Source of the DNA: Ichthyophonus hoferi
Lineage: Eukaryota > Opisthokonta > Ichthyosporea > Ichthyophonida > Ichthyophonidae
Direction: 5' to 3'
DNA length: 64,000 bases
Assembly: GCA_002751075.1 (NCBI GenBank)
Contig: NAOQ01000045.1
Location: 3,817 to 67,816 of the forward strand
Part shown: in pieces, positions 1 to 12,750 of the stretch
Position numbering within the stretch: the first letter of the stretch is position 1
Layout of the letters: every line of letters begins with the position of its first letter
The notes under the pieces: model-generated
Seen by the model: only the letters and a program-made list of their open reading frames with translations
Told to the model about the DNA's origin: nothing
Databases searched by the model: none
Translations under genes and position numbers: made by a program

Positions 1-527
1 TTATACTAAGTTGAATCATCAAAATAAGTACCACTTAACCAAATACCTATACATAAAAAAGAAAAACAAGAATAACACATTCATCTGAATCAAACCATTT
101 TCTTATTTGAGAAATGTCTTGCAGCAAACAAGTCGCTGGGTAAATCAGATGGAGGCTCAATAACATCCAACCTCAGCTCAATCGATATTAGCCCTGATCA
201 ATCTATCAATAGAAAGGCATAATGAAACACAAGCCATCAAAGATAATTTATAATATATAACCTGAAGCGATAAACCCATGCCCTATCTCTACCTATAGCC
301 TATAGCCAATGATAATAGGTAGGTAGGTAGGCAGTCAACTAGACAAAAAACAAGTTAAAAGAAAACCAAAACTTAATACAAAAAATAAATGAACACGAAG
401 CCAAAAAAATCAGGAAGAAAACGAATCTAAACAAAAAAAAACATCTACAGCTAGCCTAAAACCATATTAATGGACTTGTGTGTTGATGTGGTCCTGGACA
501 AGTATGCACCACAATGCCCCATATGGC
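1..527. other. 3' flank of the RRM gene, no gene seen
   Basis: This AT-rich stretch lies downstream of the stop codon of the minus-strand RRM gene and probably holds its 3' UTR. I see no coding exon or RNA gene in it. A short (GGTA)n run occurs near 318-332. Confidence 0.5.
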
Positions 528-3500
528 TTAAAAGAATCCCTGCCCGGGCTGCATCTGTTGCTGGGGAGCGGCGTTGCTAGGCATGGCCTGAGAAAATTGT
601 TGCTGCTGATCGCCCATTGGGTATTGCTGGCCATAGTTACCGAACTGCTGTTGGGGCTGCTATGATTGGATATTAGTTAGTACTATAATAGTACTACCTG
701 TTGCTTGTGACAACTTAAAAACAAAACAAAAGGAAATCCTATAAATAACAATACATATATAATGCAGCCGGTCTTATAGGTGTAACATACGTCATCGTAT
801 CATTAAAATAGGCATAATTGTTAAGTCAATCCATGTTTGTATTTAAACATCCATAACTCGACTATTTCTACATGCAGACAATTTGGTCATCAATAACCCA
901 ATTAAAATATCTACCATCAGTAGCACCTTAGATCTAATATAGAAAACGTCCAACATTTGGCGAAACAAATAAAGAGAAAGGCATTGGATAAAAAGAAAAA
1001 CGTAAAGCATGTGAGCTAAATGGATCGGCTAATGATAACTGGCTGTGATTGGTCATAGTAATTAATTAATTAGAAGTACATTGACATGATATGATAGCAG
1101 TATAGTAGTAAACTTGGACAATAGCAGGTAGGAGAGAATAGAACCAAGTATGCTTGAAAGAAAAAAAGTAAGATAAGAAGTATATTAGTATAGCAGGAAA
1201 TTACATAATAATACAGCCCAACCTATGCAATGGTAAAATAATGGAGCAAGATAGATTATGCTTGTTAAAGCTATGTCTAGTTTTGTATAATTTTATACTG
1301 TCATATTAACTATTAGATAATCATAATTTATAAATCACTCCAGTTGGGTGGGCTAATGGGTTATATATACCGAAGAAAGAAAGAGAACACCAAGCCAATC
1401 CCTACCTGTTGGTTAAAGGATTGCTGGGTATAAGATTGCTGGTAGGTGCCATACATGCCCGGCTGCTGAGTGGCTGCTTGGCCATAGGCAGTGGTCCTAC
1501 AAAGAGAGGTATTAGCACATAAATATACTACATAGGCTGTGGTTATTAGTGTTATAAATATGTAGATGAGGAAGGAAATACTTGACTAGTGCAAGAAATG
1601 GGTTATATATATATGTGTGGGGAGAAGGGCTGTAAATATAGAGAATGCATTCATAACGCATATATATATATCATATCATATAAACGTCGGATAAAAACAT
1701 ACGGTTCTGCCTGTTGTTGCTGAGGCTGCTGAGGTTGTTGCTGCTGCTGGAACGCTTGATTAGGGAACTGCTGGGTCTGCTGTTGGGTATACTGACCCCA
1801 CTGGGTGTACTGCTGAGGAGTTACCTGGCCATATCTAAGGGTAAGTGGGATTAGGTTAGTCTGATTGTTATAGTTATACATGTAGTGATTCAGGAAAATT
1901 ATATTTTATTAAGTTCTTAAATACGGTAAATGATTGGTTGTATTCGATGGTATTGGAAAAGATATAAAGATAGTGTTAGATAGTATGATAAATAAGAAAT
2001 AATAATAATAATAAATCAAAATCAAGAACAATAATGTGTGGCGAGATATTAATCTAATATAACTATTATTTCTATCCCTTAGATGTGTCATAGTAAATCG
2101 ATAGCATAATTTAAAACTGGCATTCATGCATGTATATGCATATATATATATTGGATTAACCGATGAGAAAACATCTACTGAAAAAAATAGAAATAGAAAT
2201 ATTGAATCAGTGTATGATTGGTATTTCAACTTGACATTGCATACCAACATGTGACATCTATAAATATGTGGTTATATGGAGTGTATAAAGTGTAAACAAC
2301 TAATGAATTCGTGTGTTTGTTGAAGTATAATAAGTTATATTATATCGACAGACTGGCCAATAAATAAATCTATATAAATATATTTGAATATATGTAAACA
2401 CAATATTAACCAATTAGCCGGCTATGCATATAGATAAAAGGATCTAATACAGAAAGAGTACAACATGGAAAGGTTTCCCCCACAAAACACAGTGATAAAA
2501 ATTAACGTGTTACCATGTAAAACTGATATATAATATATTAAAAGCAGTGCATGTTTTGTATTAGTACCGGAAAAATAGAAATAAAACTCCCTCGATGTTC
2601 TGTAGGAAGGTATGATAAATAAAAGAGTAATACATGTGTAGTTAAACAATAACATAAAGATAAACATATATATGGATGTGATATAAAGGCGTACCCAAGA
2701 AATGGTTGTTGAAACCCAGCATTGGCCTGGCCATACTGTTGCATGGGAGGTTGAGAAAATAGAGGCTGCTGACTGGAAAACTGGCTAAAGGTACCGACAG
2801 ATGCTATAGAGGAAGAGACATATTAATAAGAATAATATATATGTTCATTAAATCGTACAAGGAAGGATCTTATTACATAGACTTAGGATCTGGTGGGGGA
2901 AGTTACAAACATTTAAGTAGTGACCACAACAAGAGAGTAAAGAAAGTATAGACTACAAATAGGTATATGTGGATATTAACTATAGCTGTGTATAACACAC
3001 CTGCGGGGGTTTTCTTTCCCAAGTAGGCGAGGTTGCAGTTAGTCTTTCTGCCATCAATAACAGGGGCAGTGTCCTTGCATGCGGCCTCGGCCTGCTCGTT
3101 GGTTGCCATGGTAACCTGGAGGAAAGACGAACTATAAATAACAGGTAAGGAAGTAATGCAACAAGCTATTATGTAAATTTGTGTGGTGGTTGGGAGTTGA
3201 AATACTCATTTTAAAGACATGAACATGTGACTTGTAATACTTACATGCTCTGTTAAACAATATTATGAAGAATGAAATAACAATACTAATATAAAGAAAA
3301 AATAAGGACAAGCTTACTACCAATACAGAGGAGAGGCAATGAACGCAAAAAAATATCAACATATATTGCATGTTATACTATATGCCATTGTATTACTAGA
3401 ATAACAAACACCCATTTTTAAAACTACTACAGGTATTTTAACGAACGAAAAACTTGTTAAAACAATAAATATATTTATGTTGCTATTTTCTTGACCAAAA

Positions 3501-3906
3501 ATATGTGTTCAATTGATCTTTAAACAACAAGGCCATGTAAGTTGAAAATGCTGGACATATGGGGTCTGTAGACGACACAGTTTTAACAATATTAGAAAGA
3601 AAAAAAAGGTCAAAAACATAAAAAAACACGTATATATTCCCAACAAGAAGACCTCAATACTTTGCACTGAAAACTATCTACCTTACAACAAATAGACAAA
3701 AATACACCCTTCTTTATACTTACAAAGCCATAGCCCTTGCTCTTGCCCGTAGAGCGGTCAGTAATAACGACGGCCTCAGACACCACACCAAACTGCTGGA
3801 AAAAGGTTCTCATAGAGTCCTCTGTAGTGTTATAAGACAGACCACCGATGAATAGCTTACGGTAGGTGCTGTCACCAGCAGAGGGGTTGATCTGAGAGGC
3901 ATACAT
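528..3906 (-). CDS. RRM RNA-binding protein, RBM24/RBM38-like
   Basis: Six exons join in frame: 3724-3906, 3001-3115, 2695-2803, 1703-1834, 1406-1496 and 528-659 (stop at 528-530), giving about 253 residues. One RRM fills residues ~14-95, with RNP2 KLFIGGL and RNP1 KGYGFVTM, then the stretch [18 protein letters not shown], which is the signature of the RBM24/RBM38 family (IDGRKANVNLAYLGAKP in animals). Relatives bind U/GU-rich mRNA sites and control splicing, stability or translation. The remaining ~155 residues are low-complexity Gln/Tyr/Gly/Pro (for example [13 protein letters not shown]) and look prion-like. All five introns have GT-AG ends with matching phases. The ATG at 3904-3906 is the first in-frame Met before the RRM; a non-coding upstream exon cannot be excluded. 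The gene is divergent from the cyclase-associated protein gene across a 2.3-kb spacer. Family assignment is firm; the orthologue is not resolved. Confidence 0.9.
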
Positions 3907-6244
3907 AGCACAAGTATAATAATAAACGACGGGAAAAAGTAAAACTAAAATAATTTATATAAAATATATAACTAATGTTGAGTGATAGTTGGGGAAAACA
4001 TGCCATCATCATTCCCGCCAAGATGGGCCCATGTGAGAATGGCATGGTTAATAGATCAATCATGATATTAAATTATATTGTTTATTTTAGCCAATTATTT
4101 AAACTTACTATATATCATTTTAAATATTTAAATTTAATTCTGTTTTGTGGACAATTGATATTAAGCATAAGCTTTTAAAAGAGCTAATCAGATTTGATAA
4201 CACGTAAGTTGCATAGATACAGATTTGATTTAAAGGTGCCTTTTATGTTTTACGTGTATGTTAGATGGGTCAAAAGGGAGTTGACGCCGATGATATATAC
4301 TGAATAATAATGTAAAATCAAGTGAATCTTATAAAAAATGTTATTAGTTATATTATTAATAAATAAAAATTTGAAGTTCTCTTATTAAAAATTTTCACAG
4401 CGGTAGTATCTTCTCTGTTATAATTAGTATTCTTTATATTGATACTATCCTGGCTTTAATATATTCACCTATATTTTCGCTTTTGGATTTCCAAGTTCTT
4501 TTGGTAAAACTGCAATGTATGAACAAAACACAATACTTATTGGATATATTACATTAATAAACTTCTTGTGACTGCTTCTGATTTAGTTCTATAAATTAAC
4601 TATTTTTTTTTTTTTTTTTTTCAGAACTCCAGCGATATTATGTAAACACCAAAAAAATGACAGCAAAGCCTTATAACCAGATAGAAAAGATATATTATCC
4701 GGTGGTGTATTCCAAAAACAAAGATCAACATTTATATGTCTAGAGGTTGAAGGTAATACTGGCTACGCTTAAAAGAGTGCAGTCAATAGGAAGCTTTTGA
4801 TTGTGTGGTAAGAGAAAGCATGTTGCAATATTACAAACACATCAGATTTAAAGCGTTTAAGGCATTACCTTAGAACACATGAACACATCAATTCTAGCTT
4901 GTCCTACATGCAACTACATCAACCATTACAGTTTTCATTAAATAGAGCCCAATTTAATATAAGTTTAAAATACCATTTTATAAAAAGGACACAAACCACT
5001 TCGATCTTGCATGGTTTATGTTGTTGCTTATATGCTGAATTAACTGAGTACATAAAATAAACCATGTCTCTATACCCCATTTATCCTATAATCTACCAGC
5101 GTATCTTCAGATATTTCGAATTCATTCAAACCATTGTGGGCCAAGCCTAATATAATAAAGCATACAAAGGCAGAATATATATTATGGCAATGGGCAGAGA
5201 AATAGTATTTCTTGTAAGAATAAGCAAAGAGATTAACTGAGAATATGTGCTTATGTTATCTACCAATAAGTCATTATTTCTCTAGTAGATAACATACCTG
5301 GCTAGAGACACTATAAAATTGTTTACGATTATTTAGCATTGGGCATGATATTATAGATCTATTCTTATATCTTCTTGATTAAATATATTAATGCTTGTAA
5401 AGAGAAAAGAAAAAAAGACTTAAGAGATCGAACGTTTAGTAGTATATAATTATATCTATAAATATATTTCGCTTGCATTAATAAAAAACTTTAACTATGA
5501 AAGTATCATTCAGTTGTTTTTTGTAACATAAAAATTATATGTGACGTTTTTTTGTTTTTATTTTTATTTTTTTATGCAAGAATTATGTGGTTAATTGAAT
5601 CTTTGTCACAAAGCGGTGGCAAAGATAACCCCACTTACATTTTACAAGAAATTGATATATATATTTATTTAACACTAACTATATTTTATATATTAATACA
5701 GAGTAAAATAAATCAAATAATAATATATATATGTAAATCCTTATTTTAAATTATTTAAGAGTATATAATTTCAAAAGTAATATTTATTAATCATATACAC
5801 CAAGTGATTATTTACCCTACCCTTTTAACCCTCCTTTATGTGGCCAATCAGGCGTATGGTAAGCTCCAAGGTTACAATGAGGTGACAAACCCTGGAATTT
5901 TTTAGTTGTTATAAAATATTATAATGTAGGTTAGCTAGCTCTGTCTAGTAGTTATTTTATTTTGTAAGCCTTTGCCTGGAAATTGTTGTTTTTTGTTTAT
6001 TGTGACTTACTTAAGTATTTTTTTTTCATTGTTGCCAGCTAAATTATTATGTCATCAATAGATAGGCGTGGTTTTTTGTTTTGTAAGCTGACTTATAGTG
6101 TAGGGAAGTTGTTAAAGACCCTTGCTACTTTTGTTGTTGTTTTTAAATAAACTACTCTCATACGGCACTTGGGCACTGTTTTGTCTCGCACTTTCCCCTT
6201 CCTTTGCATCTATTCATTCCTCTTTCTCCCACAGAATACTAAAC
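3907..6244. other. Spacer between divergent genes, likely promoters
   Basis: This 2.3-kb AT-rich region separates the minus-strand RRM gene from the plus-strand CAP gene, so both promoters should lie here. It contains a T-tract at about 4602-4621 and many A/T runs. I found no convincing coding exon. The short open frames around 3975-4178 and 5552-5749 have AT-driven composition and no family resemblance. Confidence 0.5.
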
Positions 6245-9200
6245 ATGGCTGATTTGACTTCTCTTATCAAACGCTTGGAAGCGGCTACTGCCAAATTAGA
6301 GTCCATTGCCTCTCCCGGTATGGCCCCTTCTACCTCTATGGCTGTAGATGAGGGAAACATTCCCGCATGCATAACCGCCTTTGACGAGTTGCTTAATAAT
6401 GAAGTAGCAGCCTTTGTAGCCAGTGCTCATGAGATCGGAGACGAGGTGGCAGCTCATGCTGACCTTATGAAGGTCGCCTTTGAGGCTGAGCGCGCATATA
6501 TTCTTATTGCTACCAAGTCACAGAAACCAGCTGAATGTGATGTTCCTGAACTCTTGAAAGGATTAATGGAGGCGTTGCAGGCTGTCTCTTCTTTTAGAGA
6601 CTTGAAGGAAAATAGAAGGACAAAGTACCCTAATCACCTCGCTACTATGTGTGAGGGTATTCCTGCATTGGGTTGGGTGACTGTGGTAAGTGTTGGGAGT
6701 GATTCTCTATCTTATGTCTAGTTGTTTGCTTTAATGTTAACTGTGTAATATCTTTATTTACATTTACCTTAATTATTCATTATAGAATCAAGAAAAATAA
6801 GAGCTGTATTGTAAAAATATGCTAGCAGTGTGTTGTATCAAAGTATAGTTTCAAATTTTATAACATCATTCCGTCTTATCCCTAAAGATAACTATGAAAA
6901 GTTGCTTTTACACAAAATATAATGCGTTTTTGTTTATAATGTCTGTCTTATCTGGGTTATTTTTCTGGTTGAGGGAAGGGAAAGGTGTTCGATTCTGAAT
7001 ATGTAAATATTTGTTTTGCAGGAGCCCAAACCAGTCCCCTTTGTTAAGGATATGGCTGATGCCTCGGAATTCTATGGTAACCGTGTACTTACCACCTTCA
7101 GAGATGTGTAAGTGGCGGTGTTTTTTTCTTTCTATACTATACTAACAGATATATATGTTTTCATATATATTCAATTACACTCATATAAATTGGTTAAGAA
7201 CTGGTTGTAAGGTATGTGAGTATAGATATAGATAGTATATAATCTAATATCACTCACGCACTCTCTCAGTGGTAAGGCCCATGTCGATTGGTCAAAGAAC
7301 TTCAAGGCCATCTTCGTTGCCCTTCAAGCCTATGTAAAGCAATACCATACTACTGGGTTGGTGTGGAACCCTAAGGTATATACTATGCTTCCACTACTAT
7401 CTTTATGTTATGTTATGTTATTTTCTTACGTTCCTTACCTTCTCTCCTACCCGTGTACCAACTATATTCGTAGCATATCTTCTTATCCAATGAGTCTTGT
7501 TCTTTAAATTTGACTCCTGTTATACTATAATTTATAATAGTAGTTTTACTATTCTGTCTATGTTCATTTCATCCTTTGTTTTTTTTTATTGGTTCAGTAT
7601 TCTTATGAATTTACAATCAAGAACCATTGGTCCTGTTATATTTAAGAGTATTGAAAATAAACCCTGCCAGACAATTGATTGTTTAACCCCACTGTACAGT
7701 GTTGATATATAATATGTTCTATTCTGCTGCAAAATAATATCCACAATACTAACATTCCCATAAGTTATTATCTATAGTAACTAGTAACCGTGTAAAGGAC
7801 TCTTCTCTCCCCTTGTTGATAGACTCCTTTCTATCCTTCTCTCTCTACTTTCTTAATAACATAATAACATTTATATCTTAACACGCCTGTAATAATAATA
7901 TAAACTCATTGTCCTAAGTGTAAACTGTAGATTTAAAACTAACTACGCCTTCTTATTGACACAGGGAGTGAAAGCCACAGCCGCAGCCGCAACCCCTGCT
8001 ATCACTCCTAAGCCTAAAGCAGGCGGCCCTCCCCCTCCTCCTTCTGCCCCTGCCCCTCCTCCTCCTGTATTCCATAATGAGGCTGCTAAACCTGCTGCCA
8101 CTGCTGCCCTCTTCTCGGAACTGAGCAAGGTATGTTTGTTGTTGATTGATTACGGGTATGTATAATAATTTAATAGTATGTAAATGTGTATAATATTGTA
8201 ATTATATATATATATATATATATAATATGTGTGAGCCCTATATATTTAACCCCTCTGACAGTATGCTCACAGATACAGACATGTAAGCTTTTCTCATTTT
8301 CCTTTTTCTATTTTATTATATTCATCTAATAATCTTATGTAATCTACCTAATATTCTCATCATATGTATATAGTATGTAGCGTATAGCTTAAGGAATATT
8401 ATACCATGACTAATGTATAGGGGAATGTAGGGTACAGCCATTACCTCAGGCCTAAGGAAGGTGGACAAGTCTCAGATGACACATAAGAACCCTGAACTAA
8501 GGGCATCCTCTGTAGTACATGATGATGATATTAAACGCAAGGCCGGTGAGTTGGTTTTTGTGTGCATATTATGTCTATAAAAGTATGTATATATCAACTT
8601 TTTCTCTCTTCTTTTATATACACTGTAACAATCAACTTTTACTTACATTCACATATAACTTACCTACCACACTAACCTAACCTGCCCTACCCCTTCTATC
8701 TACAGCCCCCAAAAAGGTAGTGGCCCAGGTCCGCAAGGGAACACCCAAGTTTGAACTAGATGGCAAGAAATGGGCTGTAGAATGGCAGGAAAATAACAAG
8801 GATATTGTTATTAATGACGCCGAAATGACACAGGTGGGTTGGTCTATCTATAGATACATACTTTCTAGTTGGTGATTGGTTTGCCTAAAATATCAGTAAG
8901 TTTATTAACCTTGTATGATTGGTTAATTGGTTAGATCTGTTATACCGCCCAATGAAATAGCCCCATAAGGCTAATAGGTGTTTATTTTAATAATAATATC
9001 TTGATGTTATTTGGTTCGGCGTGATTGACTCATGTTAGGTCTTTTACAATGGCTTTTCTATGGAATAATATATGATACCGTCTACCTTGTTATAATTCTT
9101 GTATATGTATTTTTACTTCTGCCATGGTTTACTGTCATCCTATCCTTGGACGTATATCTATTGTATCCAGTCACATCAGTTAGTATTAATTATACCAATA

Positions 9201-10718
9201 TTCGTCTAGGATACCAGTTGCCACTTTCCAGTTAGGTGTGATCATACTATCGCCCATACCTATATATGTTATTGTATAATAGAGAAATAACCCCGTCCTA
9301 CTGCTTTCTCCTACATACTACTGACAACAAACTAACATACTATAACTTGCAGGTGGTCTACATTTACAAATGCACTAACTCTGTGATTAAAGTGAACAAC
9401 AAAGTTAACTCAATTGTTCTTGATAGTTGCAAGAAGGTTGGTTTTTATTATTATTATTCCGTTTTACTGCGGTCATTTTGTCGCATACATATTTAGATCT
9501 ACGCCTATTTCTGTTTTATTTGCTTCCTTTTCTTATACATACATTCATGATTAACTCGATTATCTTGATAGTTTTGAAAAAGGTCGATTTTTCTTATTCA
9601 TTTTTGTTGTGTTGTGGTTATTCCATCACACACATACCGATGTATACATATTGTATTTCTCTCTTGACTATCCCCACAAGCCTACAAAAATCATTCAACT
9701 CATTCACGTTTTGAAAAAAGACTTTAATGTGTCAGTTTCAACTAATATAACATGTAGCCTATAGCCTTGAACCTTAAAAATTTATTCTATATTGCAATAA
9801 CTAATTTCTCTTATTTATTCTATTGCTCAGACTGCTATTGTATTTGACTCTGTTGTAGCCAGTGTCGAGGCCATTAACTGCCAGAGTGTCCAAGTCCAGG
9901 CAAGTACTCACTCCTGTTGTCCTTCCCTTTACCCCCTGTGCCTAAAGTGCCATATTAGTATCTTACCTATTGCATTTATGTAATTGCTTTGTTTACCTAC
10001 CTATCTACCCAACCATTCTAATTTCCTTGTTTATCTTTATTCTATTATTTCCCTATAGCAGCCTTTCATTATACTAACCCGACATACCTATATACATATA
10101 TTACCCCATAGGTCATTAAGGTAGTGCCTATGATCAACATCGACAAGACTGATGGTATCCAAGTGTACCTTAGTGCTGAAAGCTTAGGCTGTGAGATCTT
10201 CACCGCCAAGTGCTCCGAGATGAATATCTCTGTGCCAGGGGCGACCCCTGAGGCCGACATGGTATGTATTGTATGCTTCAAATATATGTGTAGATTACCT
10301 GACATAACGTAATGTAACATAATATAACATACCACATATATATATATCTGCTTCATTTGTGCATGCATCTATGTATCCGTCATATTGTATACCAACCAAC
10401 CAATCTTTTCTGCTCTTATAAAGTTATCGGTTTTTTAAAATTTATAAATTCTTAAATAGCTAATAGCCTTGGCTGTTTCGTTTATGATATGAAATGTATT
10501 CTTTCTCTTTCTCATCCTCTTTGTGTATATTGCAGGTAGGTCGAGATAAAAAATTATTTCGGTATTTATCCCCGTACACTTATAAGTATGTAAATAATAA
10601 TAATATTCACCATTATTATTCTCTTTCCCAGGTTGAGCACCCTCTCCCTGAGCAATTCAGGACTAACTTCAATCGTGATACTGGAAAATTCGTCACCACG
10701 ATCTCTGAGAGTGTTTAA
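6245..10718 (+). CDS. CAP: Cyclase-associated protein (CAP, actin regulator)
   Basis: Ten exons join in frame: 6245-6685, 7022-7107, 7270-7375, 7965-8129, 8431-8545, 8706-8833, 9353-9436, 9831-9899, 10112-10261 and 10632-10718, giving 476 residues, the usual CAP length. CAP binds G-actin, speeds cofilin-driven filament turnover and recharges actin monomers; some homologues bind adenylyl cyclase. The N-terminal helical-folded domain (~1-210) starts [16 protein letters not shown] profilin/SH3-binding proline run ([14 protein letters not shown]) follows at ~235, then a WH2-type motif (ITSGLRKV...THKNPELRA), then the C-terminal beta-helix CARP domain ([37 protein letters not shown]) ending [11 protein letters not shown]...VTTISESV. 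The ATG is the first in a good context (aaacATGG). Intron 8 has a GC donor (CAG|gcaagt at 9900), a recognised minor splice class. An AATAAA lies at 10857. The gene looks intact. Confidence 0.96.
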
Positions 10719-10856
10719 TCGTCCAATCATATTTCATGAACACGATACAACCATATTTCCCCATAATTATGTTTGGGATGATATAATTGTCATTGTGACA
10801 TGTCTCTGTTTTGTTTCTCTATGCCTTCTGTGAAAGTGTAGTGAACCACAAATAAT

Positions 10857-10862
10857 AATAAA
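10857..10862 (+). terminator. Poly(A) signal of CAP
   Basis: Canonical AATAAA 139 bases after the CAP stop codon, inside an (AAT)n run. No cleavage site can be fixed from sequence. Confidence 0.5.
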
Positions 10863-11794
10863 ATATTAAGGCTATGCCATAAACTGGAGTTATAAATATA
10901 ATCGTTAATTGCTAACAACAATATACGTATGGATATTTTATAATAGATTTTAAAGGCGAAAATATGTACCTTTTAAGCAGATATTCCGGGAAATATCCAA
11001 AATAACGATTATTCATTTTTTCTTTTTTTGGCACACATTGCCCTTGACATACTTAACAGCGTAGTAGAACAACTACATAATACAGCTGCAATTATATTAT
11101 ATTCATAGCAACTTACAAGAGTTTGCTCTAACTACACTTTAAATATCATGTTTCGGTTTTGGCGTCTGTATTATTATCATATATGATGTATATGGGCAAA
11201 GTAGGAAAAAAAATACGAAGTACTGCCTTTTGGAGCAAAAATGTTAGTGTCTTCATGGAATTATATCTCATATATGCTTGCGTGACTAATTCGGAATTGA
11301 CTTCGACTCGTATACACCGATATGGTAAATTTGCCCCCAAAATCAGGTCCTTTGATTCTTTGATCCGATGAAATCATTGCTTCTTTTTTTCCCTTTTTAA
11401 ATATGCTTATTTATTATTGGATACTAAATTTTGTTATGTAGATTTATCTAAACCTTATCCGATAAACAATTATAATTGATATTAATTGGACAGCTACATT
11501 CTAAATCTAAGACTTTAAAACATCTAAGTATATATAATTATATAATAACCTAAACCAAAGAAAATTTATCACATTTATAAATAAATTTTCAATTCAAACT
11601 ACAATATTCTTAACTGCAATATTTTTAATAAAAGCTATTGGAACTAAAATATTTTTAGTTTTTGGCGCCACATATAGCAGGAGTACGTCATCTATAGTTC
11701 AAATTTAAAAGATTCGTTACACACGCACCAAGAGTTGTTATTAATAAATTGACTGGTAATTGGATAACTGTATATTGACCACATCATTCAAAAC

Positions 11795-11800
11795 TATATA
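11795..11800 (+). promoter_or_regulatory. TATA-like element of the lyase gene
   Basis: TATATA about 100 bases upstream of the ATG at 11896. The spacing allows a 5' UTR of roughly 70 bases. The background is AT-rich, so a chance match is possible. Confidence 0.35.
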
Positions 11801-11895
11801 ACCACCAGGGTCTAAAATTTGTAAATATACTAGTTTAATGGTAATGTAGTGGACGGGCTTGGTGGTCTTCCATAAACAGCGGACGAAAAAAAAAA

Positions 11896-12750
11896 ATGGC
11901 TAGTTTACGTTCACTTATGTCATTAATATTATCTATCACAGTAGCCTTTGAAAGTGTCTATGGGAGTAGTGCATTTAAGCGAGTTCGCAAGGATAGTGGC
12001 TGTCCTGGCGGAATGAAACAAATTATACACACTGATTTTAGTAAGTGGCCCACCGGACCGTATACCCGGACAATGATACAGCAAGATTTTGGCATTGGAA
12101 CGATCATTTACCCACACTTTCTAGATAACTCTGCCAATATTGTCACAGATTCTAATGATGATAATGTACTGCAAATTACATACCAAAAGGGTTGTTATGG
12201 GAGCGAACCGGGATGCACCCTACACTTTAAGGCTCCATTTGGCGAGAACTACAACCAGGCTTACTACAGCATGGACGTAAATTTTGGTGGCAATTGGGGC
12301 TATTTTGACTGGAATCAAGGCGGAAAGCTACCAGGTGTTTGTGGTGGTTCTTGTAACACCGGGGGAGAGATACCTGACGGGTATGATGGGTTTAGCGATC
12401 GCATTATGTGGAGAACTGATGGAAATCTCATGTCTTATGTGTACAATGTGGGTATGAAGGGGCCATGGGGTACGAATATGCTATATAATCGAAAAGCACC
12501 ACAGCAAACATGGATTCGGCTGGCACAGCAGATAGAAATGAATGATCCTGGAAGCAATAATGGCAAAATTGAGGCCTGGGTGAATGGTAACCAGATTTTG
12601 TCGGAGAATGGTATATTGTGGCGTTACACTAATGAGTTGGCTATTGATAAGTTTTATTTTTCGACATTTTTTGGTGGAAATACGGGCTCCTGGGCTCCTG
12701 ATTATGATATGTCCATATTATTTAAAAATATTCGGATCTGCGTCAAATAG
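11896..12750 (+). CDS. Secreted polysaccharide lyase family 14-like protein
   Basis: A single uninterrupted frame encodes 284 residues. Residues ~1-23 form a signal peptide (short basic start, then LMSLILSITVAFESVYG), so the protein should be secreted. The rest matches the family 14 jelly-roll lyases (alginate or glucuronan lyases of the Chlorella-virus vAL-1 and mollusc type) in order and spacing: GGKLPGVCGG (~140), DGFSDRIMWRTDG (~162) followed by SYVYN, then TWIRLAQQIEMN (~206), a GKIEAWVNGNQI strand (~226) and FYFSTFFGGNTGSWAP (~255). This enzyme class cleaves uronic-acid polymers by beta-elimination; the substrate here is inferred only. Four or more Cys in the mature part fit an extracellular protein. 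It is intronless between multi-exon neighbours, which suggests retroposition or lateral gain. The ATG follows an A-run (aaaaaaATGG) and no better upstream start exists. Confidence 0.85.
   Translation: MASLRSLMSLILSITVAFESVYGSSAFKRVRKDSGCPGGMKQIIHTDFSKWPTGPYTRTMIQQDFGIGTIIYPHFLDNSANIVTDSNDDNVLQITYQKGCYGSEPGCTLHFKAPFGENYNQAYYSMDVNFGGNWGYFDWNQGGKLPGVCGGSCNTGGEIPDGYDGFSDRIMWRTDGNLMSYVYNVGMKGPWGTNMLYNRKAPQQTWIRLAQQIEMNDPGSNNGKIEAWVNGNQILSENGILWRYTNELAIDKFYFSTFFGGNTGSWAPDYDMSILFKNIRICVK

Larger units (their letters stand above)
10719..11895. other. Spacer between CAP and the lyase gene
   Basis: The region begins with the CAP 3' UTR, including an AATAAA at 10857-10862. It is otherwise AT-rich with no supported exon. 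It ends with the promoter of the downstream intronless gene (TATA-like run near 11795). Confidence 0.5.

Noticed and set aside
480-665. Plus-strand 61-codon frame
   Set aside because: Antisense of the last exon of the RRM gene.
7943-8128. Minus-strand Gly/Ala-rich frame opposite the CAP proline exon
   Set aside because: Antisense shadow of the poly-proline codons.
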